Source: Campylorhamphus procurvoides (taxonomy: Eukaryota; Chordata; Aves; Passeriformes; Dendrocolaptidae). Taken from it: a DNA stretch of 64,000 nt. The stretch spans positions 659,081-723,080 of the forward strand of contig WBMV01008405.1 in the NCBI GenBank assembly GCA_013396655.1, given 5' to 3'. Position 1 is the first letter of the stretch, and each line of letters opens with the position of its first letter. Below are positions 1-8,799 of this stretch, in pieces. Both the position numbers and the translations under genes were made by a program. The notes under the pieces are model-generated. The model did no database searches. It was not told where the DNA came from and saw only the letters and a list, made by a program, of their open reading frames with translations.

Positions 1-26
1 CTGCTGTATTTTTCTCTTTCTTTCAG

Positions 27-90
27 CAGACTGAAAGCCCGTTTCAGATGATCATTACTTGAGATGATCAGGCACTGTTCACTCTGACAG
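27..90 (+). other. Exon-like segment flanked by splice signals (weak)
   Basis: A long pyrimidine tract (positions 8-24) ends in CAG at 26, and the segment ends in CAG followed by GTAGGA at 91. These match acceptor and donor consensus and would define a 64-nt internal exon. All three forward frames contain stops, so if it is an exon it is noncoding or UTR. Splice-like pairs occur often by chance in vertebrate DNA, and nothing else supports this one. Confidence 0.12.
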
Positions 91-120
91 GTAGGACGAT
101 AGTGGCAGTTCTGCCCCGAT

Positions 121-214
121 GGTAGTTCAGTGAAAGACTAAAGTTGGTTCTTCATTTCATGCACCTAGGTAGTTCAGTGAAAGACTAAAGTTGGTTCTTC
201 ATTTCATGCACCTA
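121..214. repeat. Perfect 47-bp tandem duplication
   Basis: Positions 121-167 and 168-214 are identical over all 47 bases. The unit begins ggtagttcag and ends catgcaccta, with two copies in direct contact and no spacer. No third copy flanks them. Zero divergence points to a very recent duplication, a variable-number polymorphism, or an assembly artefact. It encodes nothing recognisable. Confidence 0.95.
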
Positions 215-954
215 AGGAATGCCACTGACCTTGGCAGGACTGTGTGCACCTTTGGAGATATGTAACACCATGTCGATGAATTAAGCAGTTTTCCTTGAGA
301 TGGCTCCTACAGGTTGATACCACTTTTGGAAAAGTGGCTTAGGCAACATAGGGTCTCTGAAATACAGAGAAAAGCAAGGCCTAGTTACTGTGACAGTCGA
401 GTCCTAATCATGAGCTTTTTATTCCTATTACTGAATAAAAGGAACAAAATCCCTTAATTCAGTATTCTAGGTAACCACAGGTGAATGTAGCAGAATGAAG
501 GGAGATGACATTTCTGGAAACACAAAGAACCTCCTGTGACCAAAGAAGCATCATTAAAAGTAGTAAGAAAGATGCTTTCAAAATGAGCTCAAACTATTGG
601 ATCATGCAGGAATTCATTTGGCTTAAGTATAACAGAGGAACTAGTGGGAAGAAAGAGAGAAATTCTTTCTGCCCTGTGCTGATGAGAATAATTGAATAGC
701 TCCATATTCAGTCCTGCATGTCCTTGGTGATCTGGGAAAAGTATCTCTGAGCCCCAGAGCAGCCAGGATGGGTCATGTTTCCCTTCACCCTCCAGAGAAC
801 CCTTCTCTGGCTGTGAAGGGACACCAAAAGTCCTTAAATGTCCACTGAAAGCATCTCCATATGAAGCTTCACTCACATTACACCTGAACACATGTTTTTG
901 GACATCTGTCTTCCATTTGAAAAACAGAAGGCTGAAAAATGCTTCTGGGTCTTT
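215..954. other. Unique noncoding stretch
   Basis: I see only short ORFs with no recognisable protein, no repeat tail and no CpG cluster. This is ordinary AT-leaning noncoding DNA as far as it can be read by eye. Confidence 0.6.
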
Positions 955-979
955 GGAGGGGGGAAGGGGAGGGAAGGGG
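955..979 (+). other. G-quadruplex motif
   Basis: Four G runs (958-963, 966-969, 971-973, 976-979) are separated by one- or two-base A loops. This meets the canonical G3+N1-7 rule with very short loops, which usually favours a stable parallel fold. No promoter or gene is visible beside it. Confidence 0.7.
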
Positions 980-1599
980 CAGAAGATGCAGCTTTTCCAG
1001 CATCAGGATCCTTGAACCAGTCCTCCAGTGGGGTCAAGTATCTCATTCTTTCTCAAGAGCTCACTTTTATGCTGCATTATATTTACCCAGGCCCCTTCCT
1101 ACACACAGGGAGATGCTCAGACCTGGAAACACACACATGTAAGACAAATTGTTCAGTGCTGGGTGAAGAGCTCCATAAAACCCCAACAGCTCTTGGTACT
1201 CTAGTTTGCACCTTGACAAAATATGTGTATGCATTCACCCTGAAGGTGGGACTGGCAATAGAAAATCTTTCCATAAAGATGAAGAAAACCTTCAGGAAAT
1301 AGGGCGAAAGCTGTTTTTCAGCGAAACTTCCACTTCTCTCTTTTGAAAAATGATAAGAGGGAAGACAGCACAGACAACTCAGTGCTGAGGGGAAAGGTGA
1401 AGCTCTTCAGAGATCAAGTCATCCCATGCCAGCAGAAATGGCCCTGCTTGCCAGGAACCAGCCAGGGGGTGCAGGCTGTGCCAAGGCATCCTCCCTCAGA
1501 GGGCCACCAAATTCCCCAAGAAGGAGGACAAGTCCGAGGGTTTAGCTATACTTGATGTCCACACATTGTTCTCAGATGTCTAGGAGTAACATCTTTTTG
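980..1599. other. Unique noncoding stretch
   Basis: Overlapping ORFs on both strands reach at most 136 aa and have no recognisable domain. Nothing repetitive or regulatory stands out. Confidence 0.55.
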
Positions 1600-1960
1600 C
1601 AGATTCAGCTGACGTTTGTCAAATGGTTGAGCTGTTTCTTTGTCTCTGGGACCAGTTTGCCAGTGAGAGGATCACGGGGAGCGGGACTGTTTGTGTGACC
1701 CTGCCCCAAAACAGGGGCTCCACGCGGGGCTGCTGTAGCCGATCCCTTTTGCCTCCTCCTCCACCCACCCCGTGGAGGAAATGTCGAGGAGCGAGGAACA
1801 AGTGTGGATTTGTCTGGGTTCAGTGGCTTTGAGACAGCACCTGGCAACATAGTGTGCAGACAGACACAAGCCTTCAAAAAATCTTGGCTCTGGCCCACAG
1901 CAAGCGCCGAGTCCTGCCGGGCAGAGGGTCCAGGCAGTGGGTAGTTTCCTGAATGGACAT
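1600..1960. other. GC-richer stretch with scattered CpG
   Basis: CpG dinucleotides cluster modestly here: about eight between 1671 and 1800 by hand count, plus a few around 1907-1920. The surroundings are nearly CpG-free. This is far weaker than the island at 41.8 kb and could be an old, decaying island or simply a GC-rich patch. The overlapping short ORFs on both strands follow from GC content and show no known domain. Confidence 0.35.
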
Positions 1961-2104
1961 TTCTGGCATAAGGGGAACTTGGCTGTAAACACTTCTGGTT
2001 TAACTTAAAGATACATTTGCTGGGGGAAATAATTCCAGAGGGGGTTGTCTTCAGCCCTTTTGTGGGGGATGCCTGTCACATAGGCAGAGGGTGATGCTGT
2101 GCAT

Positions 2105-2240
2105 CGCTCCTCCCTGGTTTCTGACAGATTTCTTCCCTGCCTCTTTACTCTGGCTCTTCCCTGTCATCTGGTCTTTGGTCCCATGTCTGTCTTGCTTTTC
2201 CTTGCCTCTCCCTGTCAACTCCTTCCTCTCTTTATGCTTT
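2105..2240 (+). repeat. Pyrimidine-rich block 1
   Basis: The plus strand is dominated by C and T in phrases such as cttccctgtc and ttgcctctcc. It resembles four larger C/T-rich blocks elsewhere in the window (13.7, 30.1, 33.5 and 43.3 kb), all with the pyrimidines on the same strand. It is low-complexity in composition but not a simple tandem repeat. Confidence 0.5.
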
Positions 2241-2357
2241 GCACCAGCAAATCAAGGCAGGTGAATTTTTGAACTTTACAGGAGAAATTGGCCACTGGCA
2301 CCACACCAGGGACCTCCCTCACCTCTGGCTGCACTCAATCCCTACCGAATCTCTGGT

Positions 2358-2380
2358 GGGGCTGGGAAGGGGGAGGGGGG
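2358..2380 (+). other. G-quadruplex motif
   Basis: G runs at 2358-2361, 2364-2366, 2369-2373 and 2375-2380 are separated by loops of one or two bases, which fits a canonical four-tract motif. It lies about 50 bases upstream of the exon-like segment at 2434. Confidence 0.7.
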
Positions 2381-2433
2381 AGCAGCCAAGTGAAGTGCTT
2401 CAAGCTGTGAGACATTTTTTGTTTACGTTGCAG

Positions 2434-2557
2434 GCCAAACCTCTTGGATTTGGACCAGAATGGCCACTTTTGTGGAGGCAGATATATCTGTGGAGAGTAG
2501 GACAGAGTAGCTCATATCCTGGTCATGCTGTTCTCGCAGGGAAAGCAATAATGCAAG
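2434..2557 (+). other. Exon-like segment flanked by splice signals (weak)
   Basis: A T-rich tract ends in TTGCAG at 2433, and AAG followed by GTAATG begins a donor at 2558, defining a possible 124-nt exon. The frame starting at 2434 is open throughout and continues both ways in a 132-codon ORF, but the translation has no recognisable domain or family. A second frame hits a stop before the end. It could be a lineage-specific noncoding-RNA exon or chance. Confidence 0.15.
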
Positions 2558-3660
2558 GTAATGCTCTCCTTGCTGCAGGCTGCACACTGTCCAGCTTGGT
2601 GGGAGCAGTGGCTGGAAAAACTGGCATTGCCCCCTAAATAGGGAGCAGCTCTCTGGTGCAGAAAATCACCTCTGCACAATTGCCACGCTGCTTCAGATTT
2701 TCCTTTGGAAGGGCAGATTACTCAGAAGGAAGTAGCAAGGCAAGCCTGTGTCATGTGGAATAGCTGAAATTCCTCAAGTTCCTTTTTGCCAGGATTTCAA
2801 GCTGTGAAAGACACATGATCTCCACTGCTTGAGAGTATAACTGAGGATTTTCCCCAGCAGAGATGGATAGGTAGCTGTACAATTTTATTTCAGTTTTTTT
2901 CCTACATCTGAGTTAAATCATAATTAGGGCTAGCATTTGGAAACAGTAACCTCAGATGGCGTTTATCAAAAGGAATACATTACTCCTTACCCTCAGGAAC
3001 TGATCTGGCCTAGGATCACTTCTAGAGGAAAATACATCTGATTCAAATTCTGGCTTCTTTTCTGCCATTTACATTGTTCACAGCACCCCGTGAAACTATG
3101 GATTGAGATCTAGTGGCCTCATACCCCTAATTTCTATATTTGGTCACAGTCAGGGGCCAGTAACACGCTGTACCTATAAATCTCTCTTGTATGGCTGTAG
3201 CAGGAGCTGCTGTCCATTTTCATGTTGATAGGTAATGAAGTTTAAGTACTGAAAAGTTTCATGCTGAGATTTTCTGATTCCTCAAAAGCAGATGAGATCA
3301 GGAAAAGAGAAGCTTTACTCCTTGTCACATCAGTGATTTGCTAATTGTGCAGCCCAGTCCATCAGACTGCACTTGGTTAACTGAAGAGGCATTGCCATTT
3401 TGGGGGAGAAGAGGTCTGTCAATAATTTGTGGAAAGGAGTGTTGAAACTGCCTTTTAAATAAAGTAAGAGATCAACAACCTTTGGGGAGGGGGCAAGAAG
3501 ATTTGAATATGAAAACAAAACAACTGTAGGAGGCACCAGAGGAACATGGAGTAAATAAAGGTTCGCCTGTGTCTGGAGCATCTGTACAAAGAGCCAACCC
3601 CTCTGCTAAGGCTAGTTTTCCTGACACCATTTAAGGACAGGTTTTGGGCCCAGGAAGAAT
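2558..3660. other. Unique noncoding stretch
   Basis: Only short, stop-rich frames are present, with no repeat signature and no CpG cluster. The stretch ends at the TG dinucleotide that begins the LTR-like block. Confidence 0.55.
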
Positions 3661-4013
3661 TGCAGACGATCCAATATGGGTTACAGCAAGACTCCACTTT
3701 ATTAAAGACAAGTACTATACTTATAGTATTTCAGACAAGACGTGCCTTAAGATTATTGGCACAGCACACACATAACAATCACCTATTGGTTATAATCAGA
3801 AGGCGACTAACTGGATGACCTCATCTAAGTTCTCAGGGCCTGCAAGGTTGTTCATCTTACAGGACCCATCTGCTAACCTTGGTAAAACGACTCCTTTATG
3901 CTTTCCCATGAGAAAGCATCCCTACACTCTGCAAGTTTCTCTGCAGTGTCCAAGGTCCCAACTTTCTATGCCTTTGCTTCCTCGGAGAGCTTGGGAGCTG
4001 ATAGGGCAGGGAC
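3661..4013 (-). mobile_element. Solo LTR-like block, antisense (candidate)
   Basis: Read on the minus strand, signals occur in the order expected of the end of a retroviral LTR. Two CCAAT boxes come first (plus-strand ATTGG at 3785 and 3755), then a TATA-like stretch (about 3729-3713), then an AATAAA polyadenylation signal (plus TTTATT at 3698-3703). About 37 bases follow to a CA terminus at 3661, seen as TG on the plus strand. The short distance from TATA to AATAAA is also seen in some avian LTRs. No gag, pol or env frame is adjacent, so at most this is a solo LTR. The 5' boundary (near 4013) is a guess and I found no clear target-site duplication. Family not assigned. Confidence 0.45.
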
Positions 4014-4460
4014 AAGAGAAGGAGAAGCATTTCCTGCTGACCCCATGCTAACACAGAAAGACTGCAGTGCAGTAAGGAACACCCCTATGTCTACAGAAAG
4101 TTTGCCACAGATTTCATTCAGAGCCAGGATTTTACTCCTGATCTGTCAGGCTCTTGTCTGGTTTGTGGACTTAAGTGCTTTTGGGGCACATTTGCCCAGC
4201 ATGAACCACCAAGTCAGAAATATGCTGCTGCCAGCTCAGCCACAGTGGCTGCCTGGGAATGCAGGCTGAGCTCCTTGGTGAGTAAAAATAGGACAGAGAA
4301 AAGCAAAAGGTACTGTGATGCTATCACAGCTTATTCCACTTTTACCCATAGCTTTGAATGCAGCCAATTACTGCTGGGGAAAAGCAACTCTATCACCTCC
4401 ATTTATCTTTTTTTCCCCCCATTTCTAATGCAGATATCTACAGCTTTTTGTTATTGCCTT
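4014..4460. other. Unique noncoding stretch
   Basis: This may include the undefined 5' part of the neighbouring LTR-like block. Otherwise only short unremarkable ORFs are present. Confidence 0.4.
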
Positions 4461-4535
4461 AATTTTGGAGATGAGAAAGGAGAACAGACAAGGAATGACT
4501 TGTCCCTGATGATACAGCCATTGTCAGACCCATGA
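4461..4535 (+). repeat. Possible MIR-type SINE relic
   Basis: The order of short matches resembles the conserved core of amniote MIR elements: a TTTT-GATGAG-AAA-like start, then a TGACTTG-CC-like block, then ACAGCC and CAGA. MIR is an ancient tRNA-derived SINE found as old relics in birds as well as mammals. The match is by eye, gapped and diverged, so it may be chance. Confidence 0.3.
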
Positions 4536-5499
4536 GGGAGGCTCTGAAATGCCTCCTCTTAGTCTTGTTCTCATTCCTCTGGGTTATAAAGATGTGACAG
4601 ATACAGTACATGTTCTGCTCTTACACTCTGCTTAGCAAAATCAGATGATTAAGAAGACTCTTTGAACATGAAAACTGAAGACTGAATGATTCAGACATGT
4701 ACTTTCTGTTGTTTTCTTTACCTTTTTTAATGTAAAAACTGTTTATTTAAACTCTGGGATAAATCCCGTCTATCTGCTACCAGGTTAAATCTGATTTTAT
4801 TTCCTCAATTCTTCTCTCTAGAGGCTTTTTTTCTCAGCTTGCATTACATTAGATAACAGTAGAATTACCATCACATAATGTTAGTCTAAAAATACATGTA
4901 CCATTATTATTATCAAATAGAGATAAGTGTGCCTTGCCAAGTAAAAAGAAAGCTGTGAAATATAATGCCATGTACAAGTATTTTTTTCATGATCTTCCAG
5001 AACATGAAGGATAGACATAGGCTGCCAGATACTCATTTCTGATGGATAAATGCAACTGTGGTTTCCATAGCTATGCAAGATTTTCTATAGCACCCATCAC
5101 CATGGTATCTAAGCATCTGTTGCTGCTGCACACTTTAGTCTATGGTGTACTGAAGACAATTAGCTGAAATAAATGAATAGAAGGTCCTTGAGCCTGGTGA
5201 CCTGTAGTGTGGAGTGACTTGGGCCAAGTTCACTTTTGAAACAGATGGTTTGTTAGTCTGTCTTTTTACAACTCTCCAATTGCTGAGCTTCTTGTTTTGG
5301 TGGTACCTTACAGGGATCTCTGTGTCTCAGATGATGCCCCTTCCACAATCCCAGGGACACAGCTCTTCAGGACATGATCACTGGGCATGACGGAGACCAC
5401 AACCAAGATCCTCAGCTATGAACCAAGTCAGACAGGCTGCTCCACTCAGCCTCACCGGCTCCCTTAGGACCTGTGGATCCCAAGATACTTCCCACTTAG
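4536..5499. other. AT-leaning unique noncoding stretch
   Basis: The stretch is AT-rich with scattered stops in all frames. No gene, repeat tail or CpG cluster was seen before the CR1 tail at 5500. Confidence 0.55.
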
Positions 5500-6270
5500 A
5501 ATCATGGAATCATACAAATCATCTAGGCTGGAAGATGCCTTTAGGATCACCAAGTCCAACCATTAACCCAGCACTGCCAAGTCCACCACTAATCCATGTC
5601 CCCAAGTGCCATGCCTACACATTGTAGAGACCCGTAGGAATGATGACTCCACCATTAAACTGGAGCAGCCTCTTCCATGTTTGACAACCCTTTCAGTGAA
5701 GAAGTTTTTTCTAATATCCAATCTACACCTCCTGTGGTGCAACTTCAGGCTTTTTCTTCTTGTTTAATTGCTTGTTACCTGGGAGAAGAGACTGACTCCA
5801 CCTGGCTACAACCTCCTGTCAGGTTGTTGTAGGGAGGGATAAGGTGGCCCCTCAGGTTCATTTTCTCCAGGCTAAACACCCCCAGCTCCCTCTGCTGCTC
5901 CTCATAAGACTTGTGCTCCAGACCCTTCCCCAGTTCCATTGCCCTTCTATGGACACACTCCAGCTCCTCAATGTCTTTCTGGTCATGAGGGGCCCAGAAC
6001 TGAACACAGAATTTGAAGTGTGGCCTCACCAATGCTGAGTACAGGAGCACAATCATTGCCCTGGTCCCACTGGCCAATGTTTCTGATACAAGCCAACATG
6101 CCATTGGCCTCCTGGGCACACACTGACTTATGTTCAGCTGCTGTCAACCAGCACCCCAAGGTCCTTTCCCACTGGGCAGCTTTCCAGACATTGCCCCAAG
6201 TCTGCAGTGCTGCTGGGGGTTGTTGTGACCCAAGTGCAGGACTTGGCACTTCACTTTGTTGAACTCCACA
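5500..6270 (-). mobile_element. CR1 LINE, 5'-truncated, antisense
   Basis: The plus-strand start carries the reverse complement of the CR1 3' tail (agaatcatggaatcat). The copy runs through the 3' UTR into the C-terminal part of the reverse-transcriptase ORF. On the minus strand around 6030-5800, residues read as LYSALVRPHFKFCVQFWAP, then DIEELE, EHKSYEEQQRELG and FSLEKMNLRG, matching the conserved C-terminal region of CR1 ORF2. The fragment is about 770 bp against roughly 4.5 kb for a full element, so it is dead on arrival in the usual CR1 manner. Divergence from the consensus is visible, so it is not a young copy. The upstream limit is uncertain by tens of bases. Confidence 0.93.
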
Positions 6271-7182
6271 CTTCTTTTGCTTGTCGGACAAGTTTTCTGG
6301 CTGAGACTGGCCATGAGAAGACAATCCTTTGAGATGAGAAAGATTGTCCTTTGGAGGCATGATCATTCTGCTTAAAGGGAGGAAACCCTCACTATCTTTA
6401 GACATGTCAGAGCAATGCAATGCCAAGGAAATACTTGTGATAAAGGAGAATATCCAGGCTCAGACAGACCCACCTTGCAAAGATATTGGAAATGCACACG
6501 TAGAATTTTGTGTCCGACATCACTTTTAGAGGTTTTCTTTTCTGGTCTTTGTAGCTGAAGGCCTTTTATGCAGTTGTCAGGCTTTCATCCTGTCTGTATT
6601 ACAGGAAGTGTAGGTCTTGGGAACTACACGTTCCCAATGCAGTTGAAATCGCTCTTTGGAGATTTATTCAGATTTTTCTTTTCTCCAGGAGATTTCCTCT
6701 ATCTTTAATCAGGGAGGTTTACATCTTCTTTTACCAGATCATTGATTGTTTTTTCTGCTTTAACAATGCAAATGTTTCTTGGGGATGGTCTGATGCAGTT
6801 TTTATTGGCTCAAATATTAAATAATTTCTATGCTATCTCATCCTTGGCTATACTTTTGGATAATGCAGATGCTCTCTATACTTGGAAAGCAGTATCTGAA
6901 CTTAGAACAAAATCTTCCTTTAATGCAATCCGTACGTTATATAAGAATATGTACATTGACAACCCAACTTTATGCATCCATAGAAAGAGAATCATGGGCG
7001 TAAGCTTTAACTCAACTGTGCCTGAGATGAAGTACAAGAGTAACTAATAATTTTGAGGTATTTGTAGAGCCTGAAGTAACCTGGTCCACAGGTTTTCCTC
7101 AGAGCTTTAATGCATCTCTGCATGAAGATGCCAGGATCAGGTCTTGGAAGGTGAACAGCCATGTCTGTATTTACTCTCCTTA
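6271..7182. other. Unique noncoding stretch
   Basis: A 101-codon ORF (6742-7047, plus) has no recognisable domain and an AT-driven composition. Nothing else stands out between the two CR1 copies. Confidence 0.55.
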
Positions 7183-7289
7183 ATCACAGAATGATTTGGA
7201 TTGGAAAGGGCCTTTAAAGGTCATCTAGTCCAAGCTCCTGCAGTGAGCCCAGACATCTTCAACTAGATCAGGTTGCTCAGAGCCCTGTC
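7183..7289 (-). mobile_element. Short CR1 3'-end fragment, antisense
   Basis: The tail-side motif atcacagaatgatttggat is followed by the CR1 3' UTR phrases ggaaagggcct, aggtcatctagtccaa and caggttgctcagagccctg. Homology stops at about 7289, giving a roughly 107-bp severely 5'-truncated copy. Confidence 0.88.
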
Positions 7290-8249
7290 TTACCAAAAGG
7301 TAAGAAGCCCTTCTTCAGGTCCCAGATTCAAAGATCCTTTCAGACTACACAGACCTGCACTGGCACTAATGAAGCAGTCCCACCACCCCCCATTGCCTCT
7401 TTCTTCACCCACACTCTTCTCTTGCTTTAGTTAGCACAAACCTTTGCAGCAAAAAGGCTTAGAGAAGTGACAACATCCAAACAAACTTATACAGACACTT
7501 CATTTTAAACCTCTTCAGTGCCCTGCTCCAGTTCATGGCACAAGGTGTGCTTAAGGAGATGGCATTAGGTAAAAAACCTCACAGTTGGGTTTGAAAAAGC
7601 ATCACTTTTCCTAACACGAGCCCTGACTAATTCCTGGCTTAATGGGAATTGTGAAATAGTGCCATTAAGGAAGGGTTAACTAGCTTTTGGTTGCTGAAAC
7701 GGGTATGGTACCAGTCCCACTAATTGCTGAGCCAGGTCAAGTGTTTCCTCATTAAACTCTGTTGGTGACTCCATCTTACTCTGGATCTGTCCCGTTACCT
7801 GTCTGAGTGCCAGTGCTCCAGCTTTTTCATCCACGGTTTGCAAATTAGCTGCAGGACTTCAGGGGATGATTCCTTAACCAGCCCCTTCAGAAGGACTTGC
7901 ATTTCAGTGGGGGGAAATTACAGCAGTCTTTTGTAGTACCAGGGTTTTTAGCTGACCTATTTCCTCTAGTTTTCTCAGCACATTGTCATTGGTTAAATAA
8001 AGCCTTATTAGGAGAGCTGGCTCCTCTTTCTGATTGCAAAGTTCAATTTTGTATTCATGGGTTCCTTTGCTGTTTTCTCATTCCTAAAAAAGTCTGGCTG
8101 AATGTGGGGCAGGAAAGGGAAATCTGAAATACTCTCTTTTAGACTGCACTAACAAATATTGTAAAAATGAGATTCTAAAACTCCTTATAAAATCAGATGT
8201 TTTGAGAAAAGCCCAGAGCCTCTGCTCACAGTCGAGTGGGTGGATGTCC
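7290..8249. other. Unique noncoding stretch
   Basis: The stretch contains a 76-codon ORF (7897-8127) and smaller ones without recognisable features. No repeat or CpG cluster was seen. Confidence 0.55.
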
Positions 8250-8700
8250 TGCAAGGGCGGCAATTACTGCACAATAAACCAGTCAACAAGTCTTGTGCAA
8301 CTAGCGTGAGTCTTTATTATAGGAATATCAACGGTGCTGACAGACCAGGCCAAGAAAGCCACCCTTCACACTCACACATGCATGAGCAGACAGGAGGGCT
8401 AAGAGGATGCATTGAAATAGCACCCCCCAGCTCCAGTGGAAATCAAGCTCCTTTCCTTTCACTAAACACCAACCACAAGGCTGGAGAGGGCTGGTTTTGT
8501 GGGACAAATGGAAAGGGGACCCAAGAAATAGATTCTTTTCCCCACCCTCTGCCTGCCTCACCCAGGGCCAGAGACAGAAGGGCTGCACCAGCCCTGGGCA
8601 GTGAGCAGGAGGTTGGCTGAGCTCTCCCTGTGCTGCTTCAGCACTTGCACAAAGGGCTGTCGATAGCAGCAATATCCTCCCCATGCGCGTACATAGTACT
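8250..8700 (-). mobile_element. Possible LTR, antisense (weak)
   Basis: On the minus strand an AATAAA signal (plus TTTATT at 8313-8318) is followed by AGACTC-like sequence and then about 60 bases to a CA terminus, seen as TG at 8250. This order parallels the LTR-like block at 3661, where AATAAA is followed closely by GGAGTC. The GC-richer body towards 8700 would be U3. No matching terminus, target-site duplication or internal retroviral frame was found, so this may be coincidental. Confidence 0.25.
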
Positions 8701-8783
8701 CACATCCCTGGTTTGCTCCTGGGAGGGGGCAGACTCCCTATTCACCACTTGAAATCTCACTCGAAACTTGAAAAGATGAGTGG

Positions 8784-8799
8784 GAGAGAGAGAGAGAGA
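8784..8799. repeat. (AG)n microsatellite
   Basis: A short run of about eight AG units. Confidence 0.9.

Noticed and set aside
5775..6119. Host gene encoding a reverse-transcriptase-like protein
   Set aside because: The frame is the C-terminal end of a 5'-truncated CR1 copy continuous with its 3' UTR and tail, so it is a transposon fragment.
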